Assembly: GCF_013368755.1 (NCBI RefSeq)
Contig: NC_049562.1
Location: 248,001-312,000, forward strand
DNA: 64,000 nucleotides
DNA from: Talaromyces rugulosus
Taxonomy: Eukaryota > Ascomycota > Eurotiomycetes > Eurotiales > Trichocomaceae
Direction: 5' to 3'
In this document: positions 46,200 through 57,841 of the stretch, in pieces
Position numbering within the stretch: position 1 is the stretch's first letter
Layout of the letters: every line of letters begins with the position of its first letter
Notes under the pieces: model-generated
What the model was told of the DNA's origin: nothing
Database searches by the model: none
What the model saw: the letters and a program-made list of their open reading frames with translations, nothing else
Translations under genes and position numbers: made by a program

Positions 46200-46750
46200 C
46201 TGATGGTGATACGCACTCTCCACTTGCCGTGCATTTAGGCCAGGAGTTGGGATTAATCAACACGTGTTTGGGGGATGGGCAGCAGCCCAGACTCTAAAAT
46301 GTGGTCTATCACTGCTAATTTAGTAATAAAACTAATAATCCATGCTGTCTGTGTCACCAGGGCCGAATCAGAACACCGGGAGTGCGTGTTGAACCTGGCC
46401 CCCAAGGATGTGACTGGCTGGGGCTGATAGACACTATGTCCGTCTGGGACGCTGATCCGAGTCAGAGAAAGAACTCTGGGGCTGGGCAAAAAAAGAGTAC
46501 TCCCTATTCCGGAAGGTCCACCAGCTATCGAAAAGGGATTGTCAGGCTTGGTGTCATTCTCAGCATACCGTCGGGGGCTGCAATTGGCGAGAATGAACGG
46601 CACAGGAACCTTGCTCCATACTATGACAGGCTAGTATCCCCCTTTCTTGGAGACATTCCACGTGGGCTGATCATGATGCAAGCCAGCAAATTATGCACCG
46701 AGGACGCCTCTCCCTTTGTCTGGATAGGGGTCTGATCTGCGGTGGTATCG

Positions 46751-46771
46751 ACGTACGGAGTCTCCGTACGT
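46751..46771. repeat. 21-nt near-perfect palindrome (hairpin)
   Basis: Arms ACGTACGGAG and CTCCGTACGT are exact reverse complements around a single T. No gene lies within several hundred bases. It could be a protein-binding palindrome or part of a decayed element. Confidence 0.6.
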
Positions 46772-47441
46772 ATACCGAATTTATCGGCAGGCGACCGCTC
46801 AATAATAGTAAACCCTACTATTGCCGGCCGGAGGACGCTATCGCAACAGGCGCGAATGAGAAACCCAGTCGAGCTCGCAGCACATGACATGACACAGCGA
46901 CGAAGCTCCTCGATTAGGGATGACCTGAACCCGTCTATTTGCTCTGGACCCAATCACCCCAACGGTAACACGAGAAACTGGAGTCGCACACTGGTGAAAA
47001 GAGGGGCGGGGCCGTTGCGATACCAGCCATAGGGCCCTTAAAACACCAAATAATGGACGAGGCCAAAGGATTGGGTCCCCCCGGAATCCTTCGGTTTGAT
47101 GACTGTGTGCTCCCTTCGTCACCGCTTCCACGTGGTGACGGGTCCCCTTGTTTCAAATACTTACCTTAATTAGAGTTTCTGGGAATAATAATACATAGTT
47201 GGATTTCCTGTTCCTGCCCAGGTTGTGTAATGCTCTAAATAATTTCGGTGCTGTCCGTTTGCTTTGCTTGCTCCCGTTGACCATTTTCCCAGTCCGGATG
47301 AAAGCATCGATATACCCCGGCTTCGATAGGAAGGGCAGCCGATTAGGACAGTGATCCATCACTGTATAAGCGCAAGATTCGCCAACTATCCGACAAAACA
47401 TTTACATTGCAGAGTGAAAAAGGAAATACAGACCGGGTGAA

Positions 47442-49198
47442 ATGGTTGGCTCGTTGTTCACCATGAAGTCCACCAAGCACCAGCCCAGTACACGTTTGAT
47501 GCGTACGACGGACGATTCGAAACCGTTTGCCAAAGTACGTTTTTTACAATTAATCTTACTAGCAGCAGCCATACTGACGCAGATGATTTCACCCAGGACA
47601 TGAAAGAGCTCTTTGCGACGTTGATGGTCAGTCTGAAGCTTGGTCCGAATCGCGTGCGTCTCTCCAAAATCGACCACACATTCACCATCGATGAAGCCAG
47701 TATCAACCTGGGCTCGCTCAAATTCACACAATCAGCACGCATGCCGGACCCAAAGAACCCCAACCGCATAATCACGACGACATCTACAACCACATTCTCA
47801 ATGGGTAGGGAAATGGCTCGCTCGATCCTGGTAGACTTCATGCTTGCCCGGCTCGTGGAGCCGCTGAATGGGACGATCACGCATCTGAGCAAGGGCACCG
47901 TCTGCCAGATGACGCCCAAGGGGATTGCCACCTTGCAGATTTTCTGCAACCGAAACGGAATCACAGCACCGCATGTGGTTCGAGTACTTCAGTCGCCCCG
48001 GAACCGAATGACCCTCCTCACCCTTGAGCGTGCGATCGATACTGACAAGGTGTTGATTGACCGACAGACCATCGAGGTGATTTTCCGTCGCTTTGCTGGT
48101 GCCGAGGGGCCCAACGTCCGGCCGACCTCGTCAGAATCCGACAATAATAAAGGAGATAACAACAATGGCGTGACTGGAGTAAAACTCTCGCGCGATACTC
48201 GCGTGAATGGGAAGCGATATGCATACACATTCAATGGCAAATCAGCCCTTGACTGGCTTATGGACTGCTGCACGGTGATTGATGACCGTGAAACGACCCT
48301 GATTTGCGAGCAATTCATCGCCCACGGACTCGTGGCTCTTATCCAGCATTATGACAAGTCGCAATTTGAAAAGTCAAGCAGCACAATCGCCGATGTTGGC
48401 TCAAGTAGTAGCCAGTTCGACTCGTCGCGCTACTCGGTATATGCCTTCACCTCGAGAGGGCTTAAAGTGTGCGGTTGGACCTCAGGATCCCACAAGAATT
48501 CAGAAGATGAAAAAGCCAGCTCTGTGGTTGGAGTCCCAGTCTGCGGTGCAGACGTATCCAACAAGGCTCGTCTTGACTACATTCTGGCAGACCCGTCATT
48601 GCGACTGCTCTTTCGCGAGTTTCTCTGTGCCTCGTTCTGCGAGGAGAACCTGTCGTTCTACTGCGATGTGTCTGAGTTTATCAACCGATATACCCGATTG
48701 CAACATTCGAAAGGCTTGGAACATATGCCAAAAGTGCAGGAAACTCTTGCTGCTGCTTACAGTAGGTGGCCACCCAGCCGTTTGCGATACGACCATTCAG
48801 CTAATCTAATGTAATTCCAGGTCTATACAATGCTTTCCTGGCCCCTGGCTCCCCATGCGAACTCAACATCGACCACACCTTGCGCAACAATCTGGCGTCG
48901 AAAATGACCAACATCAGCGGCGACGAGAAAAATTTCGTGACTCATCTTGCCGAAGTCGTGAATCTGTTTGAGCTTGCTCAGGGAAGTGTCTTCAAGCTGA
49001 TGGCCAGCGTAAGTAGCTTGATTTGAAAAAATATATCATTGAGAACGCTCAACTAACGTTTATGGGATGCAGGACTCGGTTCCCAAGTTCTTTCGCACAC
49101 CAAAATACATGGCCGTTTTACAAGAGCACGAGCTTGACCCTGCAGACTCGAGCAGTCGATCCTCGTCACCCAGCACTGCATCCAAATCGACCGTGTGA
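47442..49198 (+). CDS. DEP-RGS protein, FlbA/Sst2-like
   Basis: Exons of about 47442-47538, 47583-48761, 48821-49008 and 49073-49198 join to about 529 residues. The order is that of Aspergillus FlbA and yeast Sst2: KHQPSTRLMRTTDD near the start, an SLGSLKFTQSARMPDP block, two DEP domains (PKGIATLQIFCNRNGIT; KSALDWLMDCCTVID), then an RGS domain (LDYILADPSLRLLFREFL, CEENLSFYCDVSEF, ELNIDHTLRNNLASKM, DSVPKFFRTPKY). Such proteins speed GTP hydrolysis on G-alpha and control growth versus conidiation. FlbA is roughly 700 residues with a long low-complexity N-terminus that is absent here, so this may be a paralogue or lack an upstream exon. The first intron (44 nt, GTTTTT donor) is uncertain: the better GTACGT donor four bases earlier breaks the frame. 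Confidence 0.85.
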
Positions 49199-50044
49199 TC
49201 GACCGGGTGTTTTTTTGATAACGAGCTATACGATACGATCCTTGCATACATACCTTTTTTTGCCTTCTTCACGGTTGACTACGTCGACCTTTGTTCGTTT
49301 CATTTGTTAGACATTGTCAAGCGGGCGCTGTCTGATAATATTGCATATAGATTTGCTACTCATTTTCCTCTGTTTTGATATTTTGGCCATTTTATCGTTA
49401 TTGGGACAGGAAATACCCGCATTAGTTGGTGTGGTTATCGATTGGGAGGGTTCTCGTTTTGTTTTTTTTTTTCCTTTTTCTTTTTTTCTTTTTCTTTCTC
49501 TGGTTTCGATTTCTCTTTTGTATATTACTTGACTTTCATCTTCATTTTCACTGGCTAGCGGCATTGAGCGAACCATTACCTTCATTCACTTCTTTGATTT
49601 TTAGTTCTTTTACATTTCTACTTCTTTGGAGTTGTGATTTGGTTGGACGAAGAGGTCAAAAGACGGTATAAATCTAATCAACAACAACAATATTATTGAA
49701 AATTGATATCTATTAACCTCCTCATGTCATTATATACTGAATGTTCTTGGGAGGTCAAACAATGTAGCATAGACCTCGCTTTACGTTCATTAGCTATATA
49801 TGTTTGAAACTGGCAAAGACTAGTTGCATCTACATATTACAACCCTGTGGTTTTTATATGTCTTGATATGCCAACATGTTCAAACAAGAAAAACATTATC
49901 TTCAGAGTAGGTATCAAAATAGTGTTCAAGTTCTGGTATTGATATTTCCCATCCGTACTCCAAATTCAAACACACCCCCCAACACGCAACGCCAAAACAA
50001 CAGATTCCGCTAAACGTAAGTACATACAGAAGGTCGTGATATAA
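49199..50044. other. intergenic, convergent 3' ends
   Basis: 3' flanks of the RGS gene and the permease gene. A long T/C-rich tract lies at about 49455-49505. No gene was recognised. Confidence 0.6.
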
Positions 50045-51857
50045 TCAAGAATTTCTCGTCAAAAGCTCTTTTAACGGGCCTTGGAACCGTCGTCGTCCTC
50101 GGACGAACCAGTCAACCAGCAGCAACAGCGCCATACCACCAAACACCGGACCGGCATAATTCATATTGTCTGCGGTGACAGGGATGGTCGTCGGGAACGG
50201 AACAAAGACGACTATGAATGTGCCAAAGATGATGGCATACAGGTTCACAGCCAGGCCGTAACGTCCCAGCGTCCAGGGACCCCACGGAATAGGCTGTCGA
50301 ACCTGGTCAAAACGGCGGAGGACAAGAAGGACAATAGGGATAATGTAAGAGATGTAAAGAGAGCAGGTGCTGAGCGCCAAAATGGCACTAAGGGCGGTTG
50401 ATGAGCCGATGTTGATCAGAGAGAGTAATATGACAACAATGCAGACAAGGCCGATGGAGCGGAAGGGGACGTGGAAGCGAGAATCAATCTGGGTGGACAA
50501 TTAGCCTTGGGAAAAAAAAGCTTATTTAAAAGAACAGGACAAACATACGTGGGCAAAGAAGTTAGAAAATGGGAGCCCTCCGTCCCGAGCAAACGCCCAA
50601 GTAAGACGAGACACTGATGCCACGACTCCGATACTTGACATGAGCCCGATTATGGTGATACCACACTGCATGACAGTTGCCGCTCTGATAGAACCGGTTG
50701 CAGAGTAGAATATTTCGATACTAGGGAGGCCAGTGGGTGAGTTGAGGGCCGCAGGTAGGTCGCCGATGCAAAAAAGCAGGATCAGGACGAAGCTGAACGC
50801 TAGAGTGCCATTGATGGCGATCGATTGAACCAGGATTCGCGGTACGACTTTAGAGGGGTTCCGAACTTCTTCGCTCATGTGGATGGCGCCGTCAAAGCCT
50901 GAATTGTATAAGTAAAGAACATTCGTTTGAAAGCATGGAACCTAGACAGGGCAGGGGAACAAACCAAGAAAACAATATGTAACAGTCAACATGCCGAGGC
51001 ACCACGATATCCCGTCACTTGACCAGCCACCGTTGTTCATCACAGTCTCAAAGACAAATTCCGGCGTGCTCCGACGGGCGAGCAGAACTAGAGGAACACC
51101 GAGTGCGATGAAGAAGACGACATGGAAAATGCCTCCGAGCAGTTGAAGCGAGGGTAACAGTTGGATTCCCCATACGTTCACGGAGAATGAAAAGCACGTC
51201 AGAAGCCACATTATCAAAGTACCCTGCCAACGAGCGGGCACATAATTCGGGTGGTTCAGGATGACCATGCCCTGGATCTGGCTGGCCACGAGAAAGAAGA
51301 TGCTAGTCGTCGAAGCTTGCCAGGCGAAAACAGTGGCCCAGCCTTGCATCCAAGTGATAAACGGCCGAATCTGGGGTGGTGCGAACAGGGCAGTCCAGTG
51401 ATATTGAGCGCCAGCAATGGGACAAATAGATGCCATTTCGGCCAGCGACAGGGCCAGGGCCATTGTGCCCGTGAGGGAGAGAAGCATGCCCCAGACCAGC
51501 GACGAAGGTCCGCCATTGAGAAGCGAGGTTGAAAAACTGCTTGCAATTCCCTCCCATGAGGCGAGTAGCGTCACTGACAAGGCGAGGATTGAGAGCGAGT
51601 CGAATTTTCTCTGCGTGCGATTATTTTCTTGTTAGTCGACAAGGATCGTCCGGCATTCTAGTTGAGGATGCGACACTTACGTCGAGCTTTTTGCGTCCAC
51701 TGGATCCTGTCGAATGCACATAGTTTTGGCCCACGTCGGATTTCTTGTAGGCATGGTGGTTGTTTTTGCTCGAAGTCGCCGGTCGTGCTGAATCGATTGT
51801 CACTGTGGTCTGTCGTTTGACCCCAAAAGGGCCCATCTCTATATTGTTGCCATCCAT
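50045..51857 (-). CDS. APC-family amino-acid/choline-type permease
   Basis: Exons 51857-51681, 51610-50965, 50898-50549 and 50488-50045 join to about 538 residues with 12 predicted membrane helices. Family signs: the start of helix 1 in FDSLSILALSVTLLASWEG, LAEMASICPIAGAQYHWTA in helix 3 (fungal GABA/choline branch), GFDGAIHMSEEVRNPSKVVPR across intron 2, SRLTWAFARDGGLPFSNFFAH, and IPIVLLVLRRFDQVRQPIPWGPW. Members such as Uga4, Hnm1 and Bio5 take up GABA, choline or related nitrogen compounds at the plasma membrane. The substrate is unknown. The hydrophilic N-terminal tail of about 60 residues is Ser/Thr-rich, as is usual for regulated fungal permeases. Confidence 0.9.
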
Positions 51858-53812
51858 CTTGCCCAAGACCGGTTGAAGCAGTCAGGAAATGGCCGTTGGC
51901 GCACAGCAGCAAGTATTTTGACACCCTCTCGCCCTGTGATGGCGAATTCAGAGGCTTATCAGTCGCAAGGTGACATCAGCAGCGGAGCGCTGCACATGCA
52001 AATAGCTTAACCCACCGTGGTATTAACACCGCAGAATTTTATTATTAAAGCTTCTCCTTACTGGGCCAAGCCATGAGCGACACTATCACATAATGGCGCA
52101 AGAAACCACAGCCCAATCCAACTGATCCATACCGATAAACGACAAATCCACCAAACAGGCGAACGCCCACGCGACACCTCACTCGATAAGCGGAATCCGG
52201 TGCAAATTAGATGGCGTACTAATCATAGATCTAGAAGCCCGATGGGGAAGTTACTAACATAGAATTTCTTTGTGCTGGCGGGGGGCCCATGCTAGAACGA
52301 ACCATGTCTCGACACTGACCGGTGGCGTTGGACAACTTGTCGGAGATTTTATTTTATTTCATTTTTCACTTAGGTCTTTATCCTGCCAATTACTTTTATT
52401 TTTAACTATATTTCCGTTGAAACCCCTCATTTCTTTTTGATTAAACTCAATAGTCCCTGTCCTCACCAGCTAATCGTGTTTCCGAAACGTCTTGCATTGA
52501 AAAGCAGATCCTACGGTGATCCTCAAGTCGCAGCCTCCTCGTACTGTGAGTGGCCATGGCCAGTGGGACGAGGAACAGGGATCGCTGACCCAATAGTCAC
52601 CGCCAGAGCTGTATACTAATAGTACTAAGTTTCTCACCAGCTCTATTTAGTAGTTGGCGGCGCTAGGGCAGGGCACGGAACACGCACACTGCGTGGCGCC
52701 ATGGGTTTGGCTATGGCTGCGCATGTCTGATCCTGGTCACCTTCTGTTTCTAGAGCAGTCTTTTTCATCTGAACTGTACTTAGTACGTCCTTCCTGTCTC
52801 TGTTCCTGACGCTGGCGTGTCTCTTAGCTGCGGCGCGCCCCGGTCTCAGCCGACGAGTCGAGTCATGTCAGGGGCGGCGTCTTGTCTGCGATCATTGCAT
52901 GATGGTCATTGACCATGGTCAATTGCACTTCGCCCGGGTGTATTCCCACTGGCTGACCGGCAGTTGCTCGACTATATGCTCGTTGGCGACTGACGTGCAT
53001 GGGAAGCGTCTCCAGTGTGATTGTAGATCGATCCTTCTCGGGGTTGGCGACGTTGGGAAAAAACGCTGCGATTAGCTGCGATAAGCCTAGTCCTCGTGGG
53101 CTGTGGGCACCGCGATATCACCACCGCACCAGTCGATTAGTTGCTCAATCCGGCCATTTTCTGGCTGGTCAAGGAGGGGGATGCGCCATGCGACACAACC
53201 GGCGCGGTGATCGCCCTACGCGATCCTACGAGACCATGACTAGGACTTCATTAACAAAGACAATGTTAAGAAACAATGGAAGACAGCCGGCCCACAAGTC
53301 GCCGCGGTCTTCACCGATTGCCACGGCCATTACTACCAAAAGCCTGCTAGTTGCCGGAGCCTCCGCGATAAACTGAACGCATTGGATGGAACTGTCACCT
53401 TCTAAAATGGCTCTAGCGAGAGCTATTCTCCACAGGCCCGTATCGTGGGCTCTTCCCTGTGATCCTGGCAGCTGTCACTGGCTGTCGGCTCCTCTAGCGT
53501 AGATAATGTGATAATGGAAAGTCAAAAGCACATACACCTCGGGTTGATTGAGTTCATAGGCTTGTTCAAGCATTTCGTGATGGACCAATGGTGAAACGCA
53601 ATCGGGAGGGATTTTGCTCGCTTGTGAATCCTTTTTTTCTTTGTTTTTCCATGGCTTTAGACATAAACGCATAGCATATTCGCCGTCGAACAGGACAATG
53701 GAGACATAGGAATTGTCGCGCTTCCTTGCATTGTGCTGCGTCGGAAAATAATCGACGAATAACTATTAATTCCCGAGCACAACAGCCATCGCCGTTTTAA
53801 ACATTCAGGAGA
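51858..53812. other. long intergenic region, divergent promoters
   Basis: About 2 kb between the permease and the second rhodopsin-like gene. No gene was recognised; a 125-codon frame at 52999-53376 has no domain and poor codon character. C/G-rich stretches occur at 52660-53200. Confidence 0.5.
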
Positions 53813-55181
53813 ATGGCGATTACAGGCCTGGGCGCCGGCGTGCGCCCTCCAATATTCCCTATTACTGACGACGACCACGGCGGTTTTACTGCTGTTTCTG
53901 TGTATACGTTGTTGGTCCTGTCGGTCGTTGTGGTGGCCACGCGACTGTCTGCCAGATTCTATATCGGGCGAGTCGTGCAACTCGACGACTACCTTCTTGG
54001 AGGAGCTACAGTGAGCCTTTGTTGTCATCCTCATTATTTCATGCGAACATGCCTAATCGGAATCTAGATTTTGGCTATTATCCAAAGTGCATTCGTGCAG
54101 CTCGCCATCAGCCATGGCCTCGGCAAAAAACAAGACATTGTTTCGTCAAACAATCTCGACCTCTTCCAAAAGGTAACATTGAAGACTCATTTCTTTATAT
54201 ATATATATATTCCAAAGGCTAAATATTTGTCCAGTACTGGTACATCGCGCAAATCCTGCTCATCGCCACGATCGCCTTGAGCAAACTCTCTATTGGCCTA
54301 CTCTTCAAAAACCTCATGAGCAAAGGCGCACAGTTTATTGCAAACTGGACCTTGATCGCAACCATCGTTGCTTGGGCAGTGGCTTCCATTGTCTCTCTGG
54401 CTGCAAGGTGCTCGTCGCCTCATCCGTGGGATTTTGTGAATGGAAAATGCATCGACCAGGTGGGAGGACTACACCCCAAACTATTGTTTCCGCTACCATA
54501 CTGACTTGTTTCAGACCATGCTGTTCCGGGCTGTCGGGGCTATCAACATTATAACCGACATTGGCCTCATCATTCTGCCCTGTCTGGTTCTTTGGGGAGT
54601 GCAGGTATCTACAAGTAAGAGAGTCCGAATTATCGGGATGCTTTCCATTCGACTTGCGTAAGTTTTTTTTCACAAAAAAAAACGACAAATAAACAAAACA
54701 ACTAATGAGTTTCCAGCGTTCCTGTTGCTGTCGCATTTCAAATTCACTACTACAATACCCTTGCCAAGTCAAGTGACAAGACATGGATGGCGATGAATGC
54801 CAGCATCTGGGACCAGTACGCCCCTTTGTTTCCACACTTCTATTCTTCTAAATGCTAACAACAAGCAGGGCCGTTATGAACATGAGTATAATTGCCACGT
54901 CCATTCCATCGCTAGGTCGTCTCGCTGTCGAGTTACAACCGAATATCGGCGCGTTTGCCATGACCGAGAACCATGGTGTTCGTAGTCGCGACAAATACGC
55001 TATGTCGTCGCTTGGAAATCAGTACCCCCATCAGATGTTTGCGGAACAAAGACTTGGTACGCACACGTCTGTGCATGGCAGTGTCGAGGCCGATACAGAG
55101 AGCATGGAAGGGTTGGTCCGGGACGGCATGAATCAGAATGTGGTCACTATACATCACACCATTGACTTCAAGGTCGAGTAG
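53813..55181 (+). CDS. fungal rhodopsin-like integral membrane protein, second member
   Basis: Six exons (53813-54010, 54068-54172, 54235-54459, 54515-54657, 54717-54815, 54869-55181) join to about 360 residues. Helices include VYTLLVLSVVVVATRLSARF, YIAQILLIATIALSKLSIGLLF, LIATIVAWAVASIVSLAARC, INIITDIGLIILPCLVLWG and VPVAVAFQIHYYNTL, followed by a hydrophilic tail. The VQLDDYLLGGAT block after helix 1 matches the conserved DD of the fungal rhodopsin-like domain. It has the same architecture as the gene near 11-12 kb, but different exon phases, so it is not a recent duplicate. Plasma membrane; role unknown. Confidence 0.85.
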
Positions 55182-55305
55182 ATCAATTGTACGATACTTT
55201 AGTATGAGTAATGAGCTTAGAATTTATTAATTTTCTTCATCACTTGATACCACATCTTCAATGTTAACACATGAGGGTGACATAGCTATATGTCATCGGC
55301 TCGGC

Positions 55306-57369
55306 CTACACATATGTAGCAAACCCTTTAAAGAAATCACCGAGACCCTCGTAGTCTTCCAAATCCGTAACCAGTGAAATATCTAGAACATTGAAAAGTT
55401 AGCCATACACTTAATGACCCTTGGGTAGTATGCAACGTACAATGATCTGGCCGGACAACGACCAACGCTCCTTTCGTCTCGTCAATTTCATATTTTTGGT
55501 ATGCATTTCCATGTCCAGAGTTGTAGCTGTCACAATCCACAAAAACCTTGAACAGGTCTGTGCCCACTTATTAGATGTGACCAATACATATGCATTATTA
55601 GGGAAAACATACCGCGCATCCGCCATCGGCCGTTTACAGGAGTGAAATAATCCGGAATCTGCTCCTGATCAACCTTAGTGTTGTCCCCGCGAAGAACGAG
55701 GATTGGCTCGATAAAACTATCACGATCGGCGTCTGGCGCTGTCGATCTGGTGACTGGTCCGTCATTGGATGAGAGGAAATTAGCCAACTATATTCGAACA
55801 AATTAGCATTTTCTTCACATTCACACGAGACAGGCGAATATACAGATGTAAGCTTGTTTGCATTGCTTTCTTGGCTGATATCACCAGCAAAGACTACAAT
55901 CCGCCATCGGCCGTCGGCAGGAAAAGCTCGCACAAGCTGCATAGCCCTTGAATCGCACAATCGCACAACCTGCGCGCTTGGAAATCGCATGCCTACAGTG
56001 AGCCCCGCTGCGAGGCTCGCCTTGCTCCTTGCGGTAGATGTCAACACAGAGTCCTCGTACTTGGCTGTCAGCCCGGCCGTATATCTGCCTGCTTTGATAA
56101 AATGCTCTGCAAAGCTTTCTGGGGGAGTGTGACTGTCACTAGAAGATTTAGACGAGAAAATCCGCACAAAAAAACGATCAAACTCGATGAGATCAGCCGC
56201 GACTTTCTCGCGTTCAAGACGATACGTCTCTAGTATCGACGCGGGAGCTTGCCCTTTGAGAACAGCAGCAACTTTCCACCCTAGATTGTATCCGTCTTGT
56301 AGACTGACATTCATCCCCTGTCCAGCCTTGGGGCTGTGCGTGTGACATGCATCACCCGTCAAAAAGACACGGTTGTCTTTGTGGAAATGGTCAGCAAGGC
56401 GTTGCCCAATAGAGTATGCAGACCACCAGAATGTTTCGGCCACTTCCATGGAATAGGGGGAGAATATCCGCTGAGCTCTCTGATGAAGGTCTTCGAGCCG
56501 GACTTCTTTTGCTACTGTGCCTTGCGGGAGCTCGATGTAGAATCGGACCAACGAGTCCCCTTCGCGAGGAATGATCTATCTTGATCAGCAGTTTTTCGCA
56601 CGATCCTTCGAGGAAAGAGTATCCATACCATGAGATTTCCATCTTGGGTATGTAGAGTTACTTTTTTCCGGATATCTGGGAAATTGGTTCTCGGATATAC
56701 ATCCATTACGCCCCAAACTGCGTCTGTACTGTCGCCAATCATCTTGTACCCAAGCGAGCGTCGAACAATGCTATGTGCACCATCACACCCCTTTTGTCTC
56801 TCAAATCAGACAGTTACGCTTGATCAAAACAGTAGTAGAGGTCTTACAAGAACGTATTTTGCTCTGAAAACTTCCTCCCTGCCGTCTCTCTCTACTTTCA
56901 CTTCACAAGGGTGCTCATCATTGTCGTGTCTCGAATACACCCCGACACTCGTCACCGCGCAACCATAGTCTACCTGTAATCCACCACGTTGATTCATCTT
57001 CTCCAAAAACATCGCATTTATACGCGCTTGGTTTAGAATCACATGTGGATGGTGCGATAATCCAGGCATTGTATCCGCCGTTCGCCCAGTCCTGACCAGC
57101 CTTTTCTGGGCATTTCCATCTGGCTGATCAGCCCAGAAGCAGACCTCGAGGACATGGTATGCATCTCGAAGAAGCTTCTCCGACAGTCCGAATGACTCAA
57201 AAACTTCAACCGTGCGGCATTGCACCCCGTCGGCCTGGCCGCGTTCCATCGGGCCGGCACTGCGCTCGAAGATTTTGATCTGCGATGCCGGGATGCCGGC
57301 GCAAGCGAGAAAGGTTGCTGCACAGAGGCCAGCTGAGCCAGAGCCACAGATTATGACAGGGACCTCCAT
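55306..57369 (-). CDS. FAD-dependent aromatic monooxygenase (phenol hydroxylase type)
   Basis: Exons 57369-56848, 56790-56629, 56575-55844, 55787-55613, 55557-55441 and 55382-55306 join to about 594 residues. FAD-binding motifs in order: VIICGSGSAGLCAATFLACA (GxGxxG), GCDGAHSIVRRSLGY (the DG fingerprint, restored by joining exons 1 and 2), and LTGDACHTHSPKAGQGMNVS (GD motif). The C-terminal third, with PDYFTPVNGRWRMRDLFKVF and VVRPDHYISLVTDLEDYEGL, is the thioredoxin-like phenol-hydroxylase dimerisation domain. The enzyme hydroxylates phenols ortho to the OH with NADPH and O2, in the cytosol. It is transcribed in the same direction as the flavoprotein upstream. It could act in aromatic degradation or tailoring. 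Confidence 0.9.
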
Positions 57370-57841
57370 CGTATCTATTCTTTATTCTGCTCTTAGTATG
57401 TTTGTTTCTACCCCTGGCGGCTTTGATAGTCGGTGAGCGGATGCGGGGGAGTAAATAAATCCGGGGTCAAACAATAGCGTATAGAGTTAACTATCAAACA
57501 GACCACGACTTAGCCGAAGAGTGTAAACGGTATAGAAAAGTGTAGCTGTCGTTACAATATATTTTATATTTCAACAACTACTAAATTCACGGATTTAGAT
57601 ATAACCGCCCATTCTCATACATAACCGAGGCAAAGGGTAAGAAGTGAATGGCCGGCATATAAAATCAGGAAAATGCCGACCCACTACATGTATATGTACA
57701 TACTATATGGTTCTGCAAAAACACACACACGGTCGTTTCAGTAGTTCTTAAGAAAGGAAAGAAGACTTAATTGATTCTTGACCCTTGAATTCTTCAACTA
57801 GCATGCTTATCTAGCAATCGCATAACATATGCCCCCCTAAC
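57370..57841. other. intergenic, monooxygenase promoter
   Basis: No gene was recognised. An (AC)n-like tract (ACACACACAC) lies near 57721. Confidence 0.6.

Larger units (their letters stand above)
44404..47441. other. 3-kb gene-poor region with small repeats
   Basis: No convincing gene was recognised; open frames are short and lack domains. Structures seen: an (AAT)n microsatellite at about 46074-46098, a 23-nt direct repeat (AGCCAC-nnn-TTTCCGGATCTGTT) at 46101-46123 and 46177-46199, and a 21-nt hairpin at 46751-46771. It may hold an old mobile-element remnant, but no terminal repeats or transposase frame could be found. The 5' exons of the downstream RGS gene could reach into its right end. 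Confidence 0.5.

Noticed and set aside
52999..53376. 125-codon open frame as a gene
   Set aside because: No domain, no signal for introns or a plausible start context; base composition looks non-coding.
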